A stretch of 64,000 bases of DNA from Reyranella humidisoli (lineage in GTDB: Bacteria > Pseudomonadota > Alphaproteobacteria > Reyranellales > Reyranellaceae). Positions 27,302 to 36,707 of the stretch are shown here, one piece after another. Made by a program: the position numbers and the translations under genes. Under the pieces are notes generated by a model. It did no database searches. It was not told the DNA's origin and saw only the letters and a program-made list of their open reading frames with translations. Positions within the stretch are counted from its first letter, which is position 1. Every line of letters starts with the position of its first letter. The stretch lies in NCBI RefSeq assembly GCF_019039055.1, contig NZ_JAHOPB010000001.1:1426001-1490000 (forward strand), written 5' to 3'.

Positions 27302-28279
27302 TCAGCCTCCCTCGGCCGCGAAGCAGGCGACGAGTCGGCCCGGCCCCGGAACCGTGAGGGCAGGCTTCTCGGTGAGGCAACGGTCCATCACCCGCTTGCA
27401 GCGCGGCGCGAAGGCGCAGCCTTCCGGCAACGCATTCAGCGGCGGCACCATGCCGGGAATGTCGGCCAGCCGTTCGGCGCGCTCGGCGCCGGGGATCGGC
27501 GTCGCGCCGATCAGGCCCACCGTGTAGGGGTGCAGCGGGTTCTCGAACAGGTCGTCGACCGAGGCCTCCTCGACCTTGCGGCCGGCATACATGACCACGA
27601 CGCGATCGGCCGTCTCGGCGACGACGCCGAGATCGTGGGTGATGAAGATCATCGCCATGCCGGCATCGGCCTGCAGCTTCTTGAGCAGCGCCAGGACCTG
27701 CGCCTGCACCGTGACGTCGAGCGCCGTGGTCGGCTCGTCGGCGATCAGTACGGACGGGCTGCAGGCGATTGCCATGGCGATGACGACCCGCTGGCACATG
27801 CCGCCGGAGAGCTGGTGCGGATAGGCGTCGAGGCGGCGCGCCGCATCGGGCATGCCGACCAGCTCCAGCAACTCGTGCGCCCGCACGCGCGCCTGACCGC
27901 GACCGAGCTCGGTGTGGGTCATCAGCACTTCGACGATCTGCTTCTCGACCGTCGTGACGGGGTTCAGGGAACTGATCGGATCCTGGAAGATCATGCCGAT
28001 CTCCTTGCCCCGGATGCCGAGCATGGTTTCCTCGGGCAAGGGCACGATGTCCCGCCCGTTCAGCCTGACCTCGCCGCCGACGATGCGGGCCGGCGGGTCG
28101 GGCAGGAGCCGCATGATCGAGAGCGCCGACAGCGACTTGCCGCAGCCCGATTCGCCCACGATGGCGACGGTCTCGCCGGCGCCGACGGTGAGGCTCAGCC
28201 CGTCGACCGCCTTCATCTCGCCGCGGCGCGTGAACAATGTGGTGCGGAGGTTGCGAACCTCCAGGGGAAGGGCGGCCAT
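27302..28279 (-). CDS. Oligopeptide/dipeptide ABC transporter ATPase, OppD/DppD type
   Basis: A 325-residue ABC ATPase. Walker [13 protein letters not shown] near residue 42, Q-loop [10 protein letters not shown], signature [16 protein letters not shown], Walker [13 protein letters not shown] and H-loop [13 protein letters not shown]. The C-terminal extension carries the [14 protein letters not shown] cysteine motif. The signature has GGMCQR, normal for DppD. It pairs with the adjacent OppF-type ATPase as a heterodimer. It starts 3 bp after the permease gene stop. Confidence 0.95.
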   Translation of the reverse strand: MAALPLEVRNLRTTLFTRRGEMKAVDGLSLTVGAGETVAIVGESGCGKSLSALSIMRLLPDPPARIVGGEVRLNGRDIVPLPEETMLGIRGKEIGMIFQDPISSLNPVTTVEKQIVEVLMTHTELGRGQARVRAHELLELVGMPDAARRLDAYPHQLSGGMCQRVVIAMAIACSPSVLIADEPTTALDVTVQAQVLALLKKLQADAGMAMIFITHDLGVVAETADRVVVMYAGRKVEEASVDDLFENPLHPYTVGLIGATPIPGAERAERLADIPGMVPPLNALPEGCAFAPRCKRVMDRCLTEKPALTVPGPGRLVACFAAEGG

Positions 28280-28282
28280 CGC

Positions 28283-29122
28283 TCAGCGGTCCCGGAGCTT
28301 GGGGTTGAGCGCGTCGTTCAGCCCGTCGCCCACCAGGTTGAGGCAGAGCACGGTGATCATGATCGCGATGCCGGGGATGGCGCAGATGTACCAGGAACTG
28401 CGGATGAGCTGCCGCCCGTCGCCGACCAGCCGGCCCCAGCTCGCGACGTTGGGGTCGCCAAGGCCGAGGAACGAGACGGCCGATTCGAACAGGATGGCGC
28501 CCGCCACGACCAGCGAGGACAACACGATCACCGGCGGCAGGGCGTTGGGCAGGATCTCCGAGATGATGATGCGGAGGTCGCTCATGCCCATGGACCGGCA
28601 GGCCTGCACGAACTCGCGGTCGCGCAGCGACAGGAACTCCGCCCGGGTCATGCGCGCGATCGGCGTCCAGCTCACGATGCCGATGGCGATCACGATGTTG
28701 GTGAGGGTCGAGCCCAGGATGACCACGATGGTGAGCACGAAGATCAGGTTCGGGATGGTCTGGAACAGCTCGGCCACGCGCATGCCGATTTCGTCGACCC
28801 AGCCGCCGAAATAGCCGGCGGCGGCGCCCACGCTGACGCCGATCAGCGTGGCGACCGTCGAGGCGAACAGGCCGATCAGCAGCGTCGCCCGCGCGCCGTG
28901 CACGATCATCGAGAGGATGTCGCGACCCAGCGAATCGGTGCCGAGCGGGAACTCGGGGTCCTCGCCCGGCCACAGTTCGGGCATCCCGACGATGCGCAGC
29001 GGGTCGGTCGGGAAGAAGACCGACGCGAAGGCCGCCATCAGGGCGACGACCAGGATCAGGCAGGCGCCGACCAGCGCGCCGCGGTTGCGCGAGAAGCGGC
29101 CGAGAAATTCGAAGCGCTGCAT
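28283..29122 (-). CDS. Peptide ABC transporter permease, OppC/DppC type
   Basis: A 279-residue inner-membrane permease with about six helices. Family features are the N-terminal GTDSLGRDILSMIVHGAR, and the coupling helix EAA-like motif EFVQACRSMGMSDLRIIISEILPNALPP, which contacts the ATPases. The start at 29122 (MQRFEF) overlaps the upstream stop by one base (TGATG) and is preferred to the in-frame upstream codon at 29152. The substrate class follows from the neighbouring SBP_bac_5 receptor. Confidence 0.93.
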   Translation of the reverse strand: MQRFEFLGRFSRNRGALVGACLILVVALMAAFASVFFPTDPLRIVGMPELWPGEDPEFPLGTDSLGRDILSMIVHGARATLLIGLFASTVATLIGVSVGAAAGYFGGWVDEIGMRVAELFQTIPNLIFVLTIVVILGSTLTNIVIAIGIVSWTPIARMTRAEFLSLRDREFVQACRSMGMSDLRIIISEILPNALPPVIVLSSLVVAGAILFESAVSFLGLGDPNVASWGRLVGDGRQLIRSSWYICAIPGIAIMITVLCLNLVGDGLNDALNPKLRDR

Positions 29123-30138
29123 CAGCGGATCTCGATCCGCGGATCGAGCCACATGTAGATCAGGTCGACCGCGATGTTGGCCGCGATGACCACCAGCGAT
29201 CCCAGGACCATGATGCCGAGTACCACGGGGTAGTTGCGCGAGCTCACGCTGTCGAACAGCAGCGAGCCGACGCCCGGCCAGCTGAACACGCTCTCGATGA
29301 CGACGCTGCCGGCCAGCACGGTGCCCATCTGGACGCCGAGGATCGTGACCACCGGCAGCAGCGCATTGCGCAGCACATGATGGATCGTGACCTTGTTGCG
29401 GCTGAGGCCCTTGGCGCGGGCGGTGCGCACGAAGTCAGCCTGCGCCACCTCCAGCATCGAGGATCGCATGACGCGCGTGTAGATCGCGGCATAGAAGAGG
29501 CCGAGCGCCAGGGTCGGCAGGATCAGGTGGTGCACGATATCCAGAACGCCGCCGGTGCCGCCGATCTTCATCATGCCGCCGACCGGCAGCCAGCCGAGTT
29601 TCACCGAAAACAGCACGATCAGCATGATGCCGAGCCAGAAGCTGGGTGCGGCGTAGAAGAACATGGCGCCGATCGAGACCAGGCTGTCCCAGAAGGTGCG
29701 GACTTTCATCGAAGCGACGACGCCTGCCGCGACGCCCACCGAGACGGCGAGCGCGATGCTCGACACCATCAGCAGGATGGTTGCCGGCAGGTGGATCCAG
29801 ATTGCCTGGATGACCGGCATGTTCTGCCGGTAGGAGAAACCGAAGTCGAAATGCAGCAGCGCCCAGATGTACTTCAGAAGCTGCATCCACACGGGATCTT
29901 CCAGCCCGTAGGTCTTGCGCAGCAGTGCAACCGTCGCCGGGTCGCTCACCTGGTTCTCGGCCGTCATCAGCTCGAGGAAGCTGCCCGGTGCCATCTGGAT
30001 CAGGCAGAAATTGATGATCACCACGCCCAGCATCAGCGGGACGGCCTGAATCAGCCGTCGCCGCAGGAGCTTGAACGCTGCCGCCCGGCGGGCGGAGCCG
30101 CGCAGCGTGGGCGTTGGCGAGACTAGCTCGCCAGCCAT
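29122..30138 (-). CDS. Peptide ABC transporter permease, OppB/DppB type
   Basis: A 338-residue inner-membrane permease. Residues 28-50 form the first helix (LIQAVPLMLGVVIINFCLIQ), followed by the periplasmic QVSDPATVALLRKTYGLEDPV loop, further helices, and the EAA loop DFVRTARAKGLSRNKVTIHHVLRNALLPVV in the middle. The last helices end in DPRIEIR, a frequent DppB ending. It overlaps the receptor gene's 3' end by 16 bp and the next permease by 1 bp. Confidence 0.93.
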   Translation of the reverse strand: MAGELVSPTPTLRGSARRAAAFKLLRRRLIQAVPLMLGVVIINFCLIQMAPGSFLELMTAENQVSDPATVALLRKTYGLEDPVWMQLLKYIWALLHFDFGFSYRQNMPVIQAIWIHLPATILLMVSSIALAVSVGVAAGVVASMKVRTFWDSLVSIGAMFFYAAPSFWLGIMLIVLFSVKLGWLPVGGMMKIGGTGGVLDIVHHLILPTLALGLFYAAIYTRVMRSSMLEVAQADFVRTARAKGLSRNKVTIHHVLRNALLPVVTILGVQMGTVLAGSVVIESVFSWPGVGSLLFDSVSSRNYPVVLGIMVLGSLVVIAANIAVDLIYMWLDPRIEIR

Positions 30139-31727
30139 AGGTCTCCCCAGCTCGCCGCGAGGAAGTTCGGGTCGTTCGAGTGGTTCTGCACCTTGGTGCT
30201 GGCCAGGGTGATCGACTCCAGCTCGACCAGCGGCAGGAGCGGGGCTTCCTGGGTGATGATCTTCTGGAACTCGAAGACCAGCGCCTTGCGCTTGGCCGGA
30301 TCGGTTTCGACCTTGATGCTGGCGACCAGCTTGTCGACGTCGGGATTGGAATAGCCCGAGGCGTTGCGGAAGGGCACACCCTTCAGGATCCCATCGGTCG
30401 TGAAGTACTGCGTGGTCGATGGCACCGGCTCGGACGGGTTGGCCTGATTGGAGATCGCCAGGTCGAAATCATAGTCGGTGTAGATGCGCTTGATGGAACT
30501 CGGACGGTCGGGGACCGTGAGATTGATGCCGATGCCGACATCCTCGAGGGCCTGCTTCACGTAGGCGCCGACCTTGCCGTTCTCCTGGAACCAGCCCGCC
30601 GAGAGCAGGTTCAGCGTGAAGCGCTTGCCGTCGGCCTTCTTCGGAAAGCCTGCTGCGTCGAGCAGGGAGGCCGCCTTTTTCGGGTCGAACGGCGTCTTGA
30701 ACGTGTCGGCGGTGAAGAACTCCTTGTTGGGGGAGTAGATCGGGCTCGTGCCCGGCCGCGCGTAGCCGTAGTAGACGGTCTTGGCGATGAAATCGCGGTT
30801 GACGGCGTTGAAGATCGCCTGGCGCACCTCGCGCTTGGCGAAGATCGGATTGCGCATGTTGCATTCGAGCGTCGTCGACCAGACGGCTTCCTCGTAGCCC
30901 TTGGACGTCGCGACGAACTTGCCGGTGCCGGTGAGGCGCTTGATGTCCGGTGGTGCGACCGGGTTGAATACGCCCATGTGGATATCGCCGGCTTCCATCG
31001 CCGCGGCGCGACCCGCCGGGTCACGCACGTAGCGGATGATCAGACGATCGAGATAGGGCTCGTCCTTCTTCCAGTAGTTCTCGTTTTTCACGTACTCGAA
31101 GTGACTGCCGCGCACCCATTCCTTGAATTTCCACGGACCCGTCGCAATGGGCGCGTTGTTGGCCGGATTGGTGACGGGATCGCTGCCGGCATAGACATGC
31201 TTCGGCACGATGTAGGAGACGATACCGCACAGCGTGGAGGCGAAGAAGAATTCCGGCGTCGGATTGTTGTACTTGAAGACGACCGTGTCGGCGTCCGGCG
31301 CTTCGATGCCGGCGAAATCGGTGAGCGCCGAGGCGGCAGCGTACTTCTTCCAGATCTCGCTGACGGAATATACGACGTCGTCGACGGTCATGTCCTTGCC
31401 GTCGTGGAACTTCACGCCCTTGCGGATCTTCATGGTGTAGGACTTGAAGTCCGCCGAAGGCTTCCACGACTCGGCCAGCACGCCTTCGAACTTGCCGTCC
31501 ATGTTGCGCTTCGCCAGCCGCTCGAACAGCTTCGAGGAGGAGAAGGTCGGGCTCGAACCGCCGCCGGCCGGCACATAGCAGGCCTGCGGTTCGCCACCGC
31601 CCCAGGTCGCGACCAGCGTGCCGCCCCGCTTGGGCGTGCCCTGCGCGAAAGATCCCTTCGAAGCGCCGACCAGACCGGCCGCAACTACACCCGCGCCGAA
31701 CACGCGGCGTGAAACCTTGATCGTCAT
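30123..31727 (-). CDS. ABC transporter substrate-binding protein, peptide/nickel family (SBP_bac_5)
   Basis: A 534-residue periplasmic receptor. A Tat-type leader (VSRRVFGAGVVAAGLVGAS) is followed by the family opener GTLVATWGGGEPQ, and the typical LAESWKPSADFKSYTMKIRK and GVKFHDGKDMTVDDVVYS signature near residues 85-115. Length and order match DppA/OppA proteins. The ligand could be peptides, opines or other amides. First gene of the transporter block, 58 bp after the thioesterase gene. Confidence 0.93.
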   Translation of the reverse strand: MTIKVSRRVFGAGVVAAGLVGASKGSFAQGTPKRGGTLVATWGGGEPQACYVPAGGGSSPTFSSSKLFERLAKRNMDGKFEGVLAESWKPSADFKSYTMKIRKGVKFHDGKDMTVDDVVYSVSEIWKKYAAASALTDFAGIEAPDADTVVFKYNNPTPEFFFASTLCGIVSYIVPKHVYAGSDPVTNPANNAPIATGPWKFKEWVRGSHFEYVKNENYWKKDEPYLDRLIIRYVRDPAGRAAAMEAGDIHMGVFNPVAPPDIKRLTGTGKFVATSKGYEEAVWSTTLECNMRNPIFAKREVRQAIFNAVNRDFIAKTVYYGYARPGTSPIYSPNKEFFTADTFKTPFDPKKAASLLDAAGFPKKADGKRFTLNLLSAGWFQENGKVGAYVKQALEDVGIGINLTVPDRPSSIKRIYTDYDFDLAISNQANPSEPVPSTTQYFTTDGILKGVPFRNASGYSNPDVDKLVASIKVETDPAKRKALVFEFQKIITQEAPLLPLVELESITLASTKVQNHSNDPNFLAASWGDLWLAS

Positions 31728-31785
31728 GAATCCCTCCGTTTCCCCAATCCCCGACGCAGACTAAGCAAACTTCATACCGTGTGGC

Positions 31786-32214
31786 CTAGGCCTGAAGCGT
31801 CGAATAGGTCGCACGACCGACGGCGACGAGTGCGCCCTGGTCGTTGAACACGTCGACATCGACGACACCGACGCTCTTGCCGGCACGGCGCACGCGCGCC
31901 GTCGTGGTGAGCGCCGTCTTGATCGCGGGCCTGAGATAGTCGACCCGGAAGTTGATGGTCGGCAGGCCGCGGCGCAGCGCCATGACCAGCGCGTAGTCGC
32001 CGACCGTGTCGATGATCGCCGCGATCGGGCCGCCATGCCATTGGCCGGTACCGGCGCCACGCTCGAACTCCGGACGCATGGAGCAGGTCATGGTGACTTC
32101 CTCCTTCGCCGGATCGGTCGCGGTCACTTTCAGGCCAAGAAAGGCGATGAACGGGGAGCGGTCGAGCTGCGCCTGCATCTCTTCCGAGGTCAGCGGCTGG
32201 AGCTTGTCGCTCAT
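31786..32214 (-). CDS. PaaI-type hotdog thioesterase
   Basis: A 142-residue hotdog-fold protein. The family motif is GTGQWHGGPIAAIIDTVGDYA, with the Gly-rich HGG turn and Asp of the PaaI-like active site near residue 68. Members hydrolyse acyl-CoA or aryl-CoA thioesters in the cytoplasm. The start ATG overlaps the upstream stop by 4 bp (ATGA), so it is coupled to the oxidoreductase. Together with the AMP-ligase two genes up, it fits a CoA-thioester pathway. Confidence 0.85.
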   Translation of the reverse strand: MSDKLQPLTSEEMQAQLDRSPFIAFLGLKVTATDPAKEEVTMTCSMRPEFERGAGTGQWHGGPIAAIIDTVGDYALVMALRRGLPTINFRVDYLRPAIKTALTTTARVRRAGKSVGVVDVDVFNDQGALVAVGRATYSTLQA

Positions 32215-33224
32215 GGGGCCACCACGATCTTGCCGAACACTTCGCGATCCTCGATCACGCGCAGCGCTTCGCGCGCCTCGGCGAGCGGGAAGATCTTGTC
32301 GACCAGGACCTTGAGCTTGCCGCTCTGCACCAGTTCCAGGAGCTTCTCGATGTCGGTGCGCATCCAGCCGTTGGAGCCCAGGATCTTCAGTTCGAAGGTC
32401 CAGATGAAGCGGATATCCTCGGTCGGCGCATAGCCCGCGGTGGCGCCGCAGGTCAGCAGGCGGCCGCCGACCTTCAGCGTCTTCAGCGAATTCACCCAGG
32501 TGTCGCCGCCGGTGTAGTTGACGACGACGTCGACGCCCTGGTCGGTGCCGTTGCCGCGCCGCGTGGGCTTGCCGTACATCGCGAAGATTTCCTTCATGAA
32601 ATCCTTTTCGATGTAGTTGATCGTCTTGTCGGCCCCGAGCTCGGCCAGGCGCTTGGCCTTGGCGTCGGTGCCGGCGCAGGCGATGACCTCGCAGCCGGCG
32701 AGCTTGGCGAGCTGCAGGCAGCACACGCCCACGCCACCGGACGCGCCGAGGATCAGGACCTTCTCGCCCTTCGCGACATGACCGTTGGTGACCATCATGC
32801 GCAGCGCCGTGCCGTACGCGACGGGAAGCGCCGCGGCGTCGGCGTAGCTCACGCCGTCGGGAATCTTGATGAGCTGATGGGCGCGTGCCTTGCACAGTTC
32901 GGCCAGGCCGCCATGCACCGTTTCGCCCATCAGGCCGCCTTCGACCCTGTTGATCGGATCGACCAGGACGCGGTCGCCCTTCTTCCAGCCGGTCACGCCG
33001 GCGCCCACTTCGGCGATCTCGCCGGCGACGTCGAGGCCCATGATGGCGGGCATCGGCACCTTGATGCCGGGCATGCCGCGGCGGGTGAAGACGTCGTGAT
33101 AGTTCAGCGACGAGGCCTTCACCGCGACGATGACGTCGCCTTCGCCCGGCGTCGGGTCAGGAAAGTTGGTCTCGAAGACGAGGCGGTCCGGTCCGCCGTG
33201 CTCACGGACGACTGCTGCTTTCAT
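32211..33224 (-). CDS. Zinc-type/quinone oxidoreductase (MDR superfamily)
   Basis: A 337-residue medium-chain dehydrogenase/reductase. The catalytic N-terminal domain has LNYHDVFTRRGMP and GLDVAGEIAEVGAGVTGWKK, then the NADPH-binding Rossmann segment VLILGASGGVGVCCLQLAKL near residue 150. The structural-zinc cysteine set of true alcohol dehydrogenases is absent, so it resembles quinone oxidoreductase or enoyl reductase types. It lies 3 bp after the ligase gene and overlaps the thioesterase gene by 4 bp. Confidence 0.88.
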   Translation of the reverse strand: MKAAVVREHGGPDRLVFETNFPDPTPGEGDVIVAVKASSLNYHDVFTRRGMPGIKVPMPAIMGLDVAGEIAEVGAGVTGWKKGDRVLVDPINRVEGGLMGETVHGGLAELCKARAHQLIKIPDGVSYADAAALPVAYGTALRMMVTNGHVAKGEKVLILGASGGVGVCCLQLAKLAGCEVIACAGTDAKAKRLAELGADKTINYIEKDFMKEIFAMYGKPTRRGNGTDQGVDVVVNYTGGDTWVNSLKTLKVGGRLLTCGATAGYAPTEDIRFIWTFELKILGSNGWMRTDIEKLLELVQSGKLKVLVDKIFPLAEAREALRVIEDREVFGKIVVAP

Positions 33225-33227
33225 GGG

Positions 33228-34727
33228 TCAGACTTCTCCAGTTGGGATCTGCTTTGCGAGGACACGCTTGTCGATCTTGTTGGTGCCGGCGAGCGGCATT
33301 TCATCGACGAACAGCACGCGCCTCGGATGCTGGTAGGCCGGCGCATTGGCCAGCGCGTAGGTCTTCACCGCCTGCTCGTCGAGCTGGGCGTCGGCCGCCT
33401 TGACGACGAAGGCGATCGGCTTGTGGCCCTTCAGCTCGTCGGGGACGGGGATCACGGCGGCCTGGTGGATGCCGGGGTGGCGTTCGAGCATCTTCTCGAC
33501 CTCGCCGGGATAGATGTTCTCGCCGCCACACACGAACATGTCGTCGACGCGGCCGACGAAATAGAAGAAGCCGTTCTCGTCGCGGCGGAAGACGTCGCTG
33601 GTGCGATAGAAGCCGTCCGGCGTCATCACCTCGGCCGTCTTGGCCGGCAGCTTGTGATAGTGCGTCATCAACGCGCCGCACTTCATCTGGAGCTCGCCTT
33701 CGTCCTGCACTTCCTGGCCGTCGCGCACGAGGCGGAGCTGAACCTCGGGATGCGGATAGCCCGTCGAGAGGACCGGCTGCGGCAGTCCTTTGGGGTGCGG
33801 CCCGAACACGACGGGGCCGGCTTCGGTGGTGCCGTAGCCGTTGCTGACGACAGCCTTCGGAAACACCGCGTGCACCTGATCGATCAGCGATTGGGTAACG
33901 GGCGCCGAGCCCATGCGGACGGCCTCGACGGCCGAGAGATCGGCTCTGGCGAGCAACTCGCGCTCACGCAGCATCATCGCGATCATGGTGGGCACCGACG
34001 TGAGGAACGCCACGCGATGCTTCGCGGCGGCCTCGATGTAGCCACGCGTCGTGAACTGCGGCAGCAGCACCACGGTGTCGCCCTGCGAGAAGGTGGTCTG
34101 GCACATGGCGAGGCCGTTCATGTGATAGAGCGGCGCGGCCACGAGGGCGCGCTGGCCGAGGGGCCCCGGCCGGCGCACGCGCTGGCTGATCGCCCAGAGA
34201 TGCGAATAGTGAGACAGTACCACGCCCTTCGGACGGCCCGTCGAGCCCGACGTATAGAGGAACATGGCCGGTTCCTCGGGCTTCATCGGAAGCGGCGTGA
34301 ACGGGCCCTCGTCGAGCAGGCTCTCGAAATCCCTGTCGAATGAGAGTTTTGGTACGTCGTCGGGCGCCAGTGGGAGACGCGCATCGTCGCCGATCACCAT
34401 CTTGGCGTCGCAGTCGCCCACGACGTAGGCGACCGTCTCGGCCGGCAGCTTGTAGTTCACCGGCACCGAGACGAGCCCGGCCTGCATGGTGCCGAGGAAC
34501 GTGAGCAGGAACTCCGCGCGGTTGGCCGACAGGATCGCAACCCGATCGCCGCGCTGCAGGCCGCGCTTCAGCAGCCCGCGCGCCACCGCGCCACTCAGCC
34601 GGATAATGTCGGCATAGGTGTAGCTGCGCTCGGCGCCATTCCCGCCGGCATCGATCAGCGCCAGGTTGTCGGCCGGCACGTCGCGCGAGATCGCATCGCC
34701 CTGATTGTCGTACTTGATGGTCACCAT
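33228..34727 (-). CDS. Class I adenylate-forming acyl/aryl-CoA ligase
   Basis: A 499-residue AMP-dependent ligase. P-loop [17 protein letters not shown] near residue 155, NGYGTTEAG near 290, adenine-binding FYRTSDVF, hinge GRVDDMFVCGGENIYPGEVE near 395-415 and the catalytic lysine in LAGTNKIDKRV near 485. It activates a carboxylic acid to its CoA thioester. The start at 34727 overlaps the upstream peptidase-like gene by 7 bp. The acid is unknown; the neighbours suggest one freed by hydrolysis of an imported amide or peptide. Confidence 0.9.
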   Translation of the reverse strand: MVTIKYDNQGDAISRDVPADNLALIDAGGNGAERSYTYADIIRLSGAVARGLLKRGLQRGDRVAILSANRAEFLLTFLGTMQAGLVSVPVNYKLPAETVAYVVGDCDAKMVIGDDARLPLAPDDVPKLSFDRDFESLLDEGPFTPLPMKPEEPAMFLYTSGSTGRPKGVVLSHYSHLWAISQRVRRPGPLGQRALVAAPLYHMNGLAMCQTTFSQGDTVVLLPQFTTRGYIEAAAKHRVAFLTSVPTMIAMMLRERELLARADLSAVEAVRMGSAPVTQSLIDQVHAVFPKAVVSNGYGTTEAGPVVFGPHPKGLPQPVLSTGYPHPEVQLRLVRDGQEVQDEGELQMKCGALMTHYHKLPAKTAEVMTPDGFYRTSDVFRRDENGFFYFVGRVDDMFVCGGENIYPGEVEKMLERHPGIHQAAVIPVPDELKGHKPIAFVVKAADAQLDEQAVKTYALANAPAYQHPRRVLFVDEMPLAGTNKIDKRVLAKQIPTGEV

Positions 34728-35815
34728 GAGGAAAGTCCCGAAAGTGCCTGGTCGGTGAGCTTCAGCCCGTAGTCGAGCGTGTCCTTGCGCCACTGCCCGT
34801 CGAAGGGACAGAAGGCGTCCATCATGTCGGCCTGCAGCGTGGCCAGGACGTCGGGATCCAGGCCGTGATGGTGGCGGCGCAGCCACTGGTCGAGGCGCAG
34901 CACGCGGCGCATGTTGACGCCCCGTGTGCCGAACTCGATCACCGCGCCGCACATGTCGCGATTGCCGAGGAAGCGCTGCACGCCCTGGAAGACGAGACCG
35001 GTATAGTTGGGCCGCGCCATGCCGTGCGGCCGCACGCCGTCGACATTGTCCTTGCCCCACCAGTCGCAGGCGCGTGCGAACAGCGGACCGGCCGGATCGT
35101 TGAAGCAGAGGAAGAACGGCTTGCCGTAGTCGCCGATGCCGGTGTGCCAGTCGATGAAGGCCACGCGCTCGGCGCCGGCCAGCGTCTCCTCGACGATGGC
35201 TTCCAGCGTCCGGTTGGACCATTCACGGTCCTTGCCGCCGAACATCAGTCCGTCCTGGTGCGCGTACTGGCCCCGCGCCAGGGTGTCGAACAACACGTCG
35301 CGGCCTTTGCTCTCGGCGAACCGGTCGAGCACGCCCGCGACGCGATCGTTCTCCGCGTCCGTCCATTCACGGATCAGCAGGTCCGCGTGGAGCGTCTCGT
35401 AATGGGGGTTGGCGGGCGCCGGGCCGGCCTCGCGGTCGATGAAGTTGCGGTTGAGATCGACGTTGTTCTCGGTGGTGCGCGTGAAGTGCGCGAAGCCGTA
35501 GGGATTGAGGCCATGCACAAGCACCACGCCGAGGTCGGCCGGCAGACGCGCGGCGCCGCCCGATTTCAGCCAGCCGATCTGGACCGCCGACCCGGAGAAC
35601 CCTTCCTGACCGTGCGTGCCGCTCACGAACAGCGCCTGCCGGGGCGCCTTGCGGTCGCCGAAGCAGGCCACGTCGATGGCCAGCGGACCACCGTCCGGCG
35701 CTTTCTTCGCGGGGTGCAGGAAGGAACGCACCTCGCCCTGCGCCGCCGTCGCAGCCTTGTGAAATTTCGCGCGCGCATTGGCATAGCTCGCCGCGAAGCA
35801 GTCGTAATATTCCAT
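34721..35815 (-). CDS. DUF2817 zinc-dependent M14-like peptidase/deacylase
   Basis: A 364-residue protein of the DUF2817 family, related to M14 carboxypeptidases and aspartoacylases. Zinc-site motifs in order: SGTHGQEGFSGSA near residue 85 (His and Glu ligands), a substrate-binding NNVDLNRNF near 140, FIDWHTGIGDYG with the third ligand His near 222, and VIEFGTRGVN with the candidate catalytic Glu near 290. No signal peptide is seen, so it acts in the cytoplasm on something already imported. It starts 49 bp after the VOC gene and is coupled to the ligase gene. Confidence 0.85.
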   Translation of the reverse strand: MEYYDCFAASYANARAKFHKAATAAQGEVRSFLHPAKKAPDGGPLAIDVACFGDRKAPRQALFVSGTHGQEGFSGSAVQIGWLKSGGAARLPADLGVVLVHGLNPYGFAHFTRTTENNVDLNRNFIDREAGPAPANPHYETLHADLLIREWTDAENDRVAGVLDRFAESKGRDVLFDTLARGQYAHQDGLMFGGKDREWSNRTLEAIVEETLAGAERVAFIDWHTGIGDYGKPFFLCFNDPAGPLFARACDWWGKDNVDGVRPHGMARPNYTGLVFQGVQRFLGNRDMCGAVIEFGTRGVNMRRVLRLDQWLRRHHHGLDPDVLATLQADMMDAFCPFDGQWRKDTLDYGLKLTDQALSGLSSW

Positions 35816-35864
35816 CGAACCCCTTCTCGGCCGCTCCCCAGCAGCCCTGACGTCGTTCTTCAGT

Positions 35865-36707
35865 CTATTCGATGAACTCCAACACTGCGTTCAACGCTTC
35901 CCTGGCGGGCACGACCACGCGACCCGCACTCTCGGTCACGCCGCCGATCCTGCCGGCTTGCAAGGCACGTGCCGCCTTGGCCGTCGAAAGGGTGCGGAAG
36001 GTCAGGCCCGCCATATAGGCCTTTCGACCCTCGGGGTCGGGCACCGCATCGCCGAACTGCGCCTTGAGTTCGGCTTCCGTCACGATCTCGACACGCGAAT
36101 TTCCGACCACCACGGCCTTGCCGCCCTTGATGTCGCGCACCGATTCCGCACCGAACATGTCGGCATAGAGTTTCGAGGCCGCAGCGGGATCCGGCTCGAC
36201 GATCAGGAAGCGCGCGATGGCGACCGTGCCGTTGGCGTGATGCCGCCACTCGTCGCGCCACACCACGTCGCGGGTGAAGTGATGACAGTAGTAGACCCGC
36301 CCGTACGGCACGACGCCGGCCTTCATGCGGACCGTGCGGAAGCGCGCGTCACGCATCTCGTCGCCGACCTTCACGGGGCGCGTGAACTCGACCGGCGCCT
36401 CGACCGGAACGCCCGCCTTGCTGAGGGCTTCGTAGGTAACGGCGGAATCCTCGGACCCGAACACGAGACCGTTGAGGCCGAACGGAAAGGTGAGCAGGTC
36501 AAGGCGACCCGACGTGGCATCCTTCGGGATGGCGATCAGTTCGAGATAGTCGGTCCCGAACATCGCGAGGTGGTTCATCGAGCCGAGCGAGTGGTAGCCG
36601 CGTTCGGTGAGCGAAAAGCCGAGCCGTGTATAGACATCGGCGGCATGATCCATGTCGTTACGCGCATTGATGACCACATGGTCCAGCGTCGCCAGCGGCA
36701 GCTTCAT
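35865..36707 (-). CDS. VOC family protein with glyoxalase-like domain
   Basis: A 280-residue protein with two VOC-like halves. The N-terminal half starts LDHVVINARNDMDHAADVYTRLGF and contains GTDYLELIAI with a likely metal-binding Glu; the second half has IARFLIVEPDPAAASKLYADMFG and ends in the C-terminal region. GAGAGGGG upstream at good spacing supports the start. The type matches the PF13468-like glyoxalase group. Its substrate is unknown. It heads the co-directional cluster running down to 25784. Confidence 0.8.
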   Translation of the reverse strand: MKLPLATLDHVVINARNDMDHAADVYTRLGFSLTERGYHSLGSMNHLAMFGTDYLELIAIPKDATSGRLDLLTFPFGLNGLVFGSEDSAVTYEALSKAGVPVEAPVEFTRPVKVGDEMRDARFRTVRMKAGVVPYGRVYYCHHFTRDVVWRDEWRHHANGTVAIARFLIVEPDPAAASKLYADMFGAESVRDIKGGKAVVVGNSRVEIVTEAELKAQFGDAVPDPEGRKAYMAGLTFRTLSTAKAARALQAGRIGGVTESAGRVVVPAREALNAVLEFIE

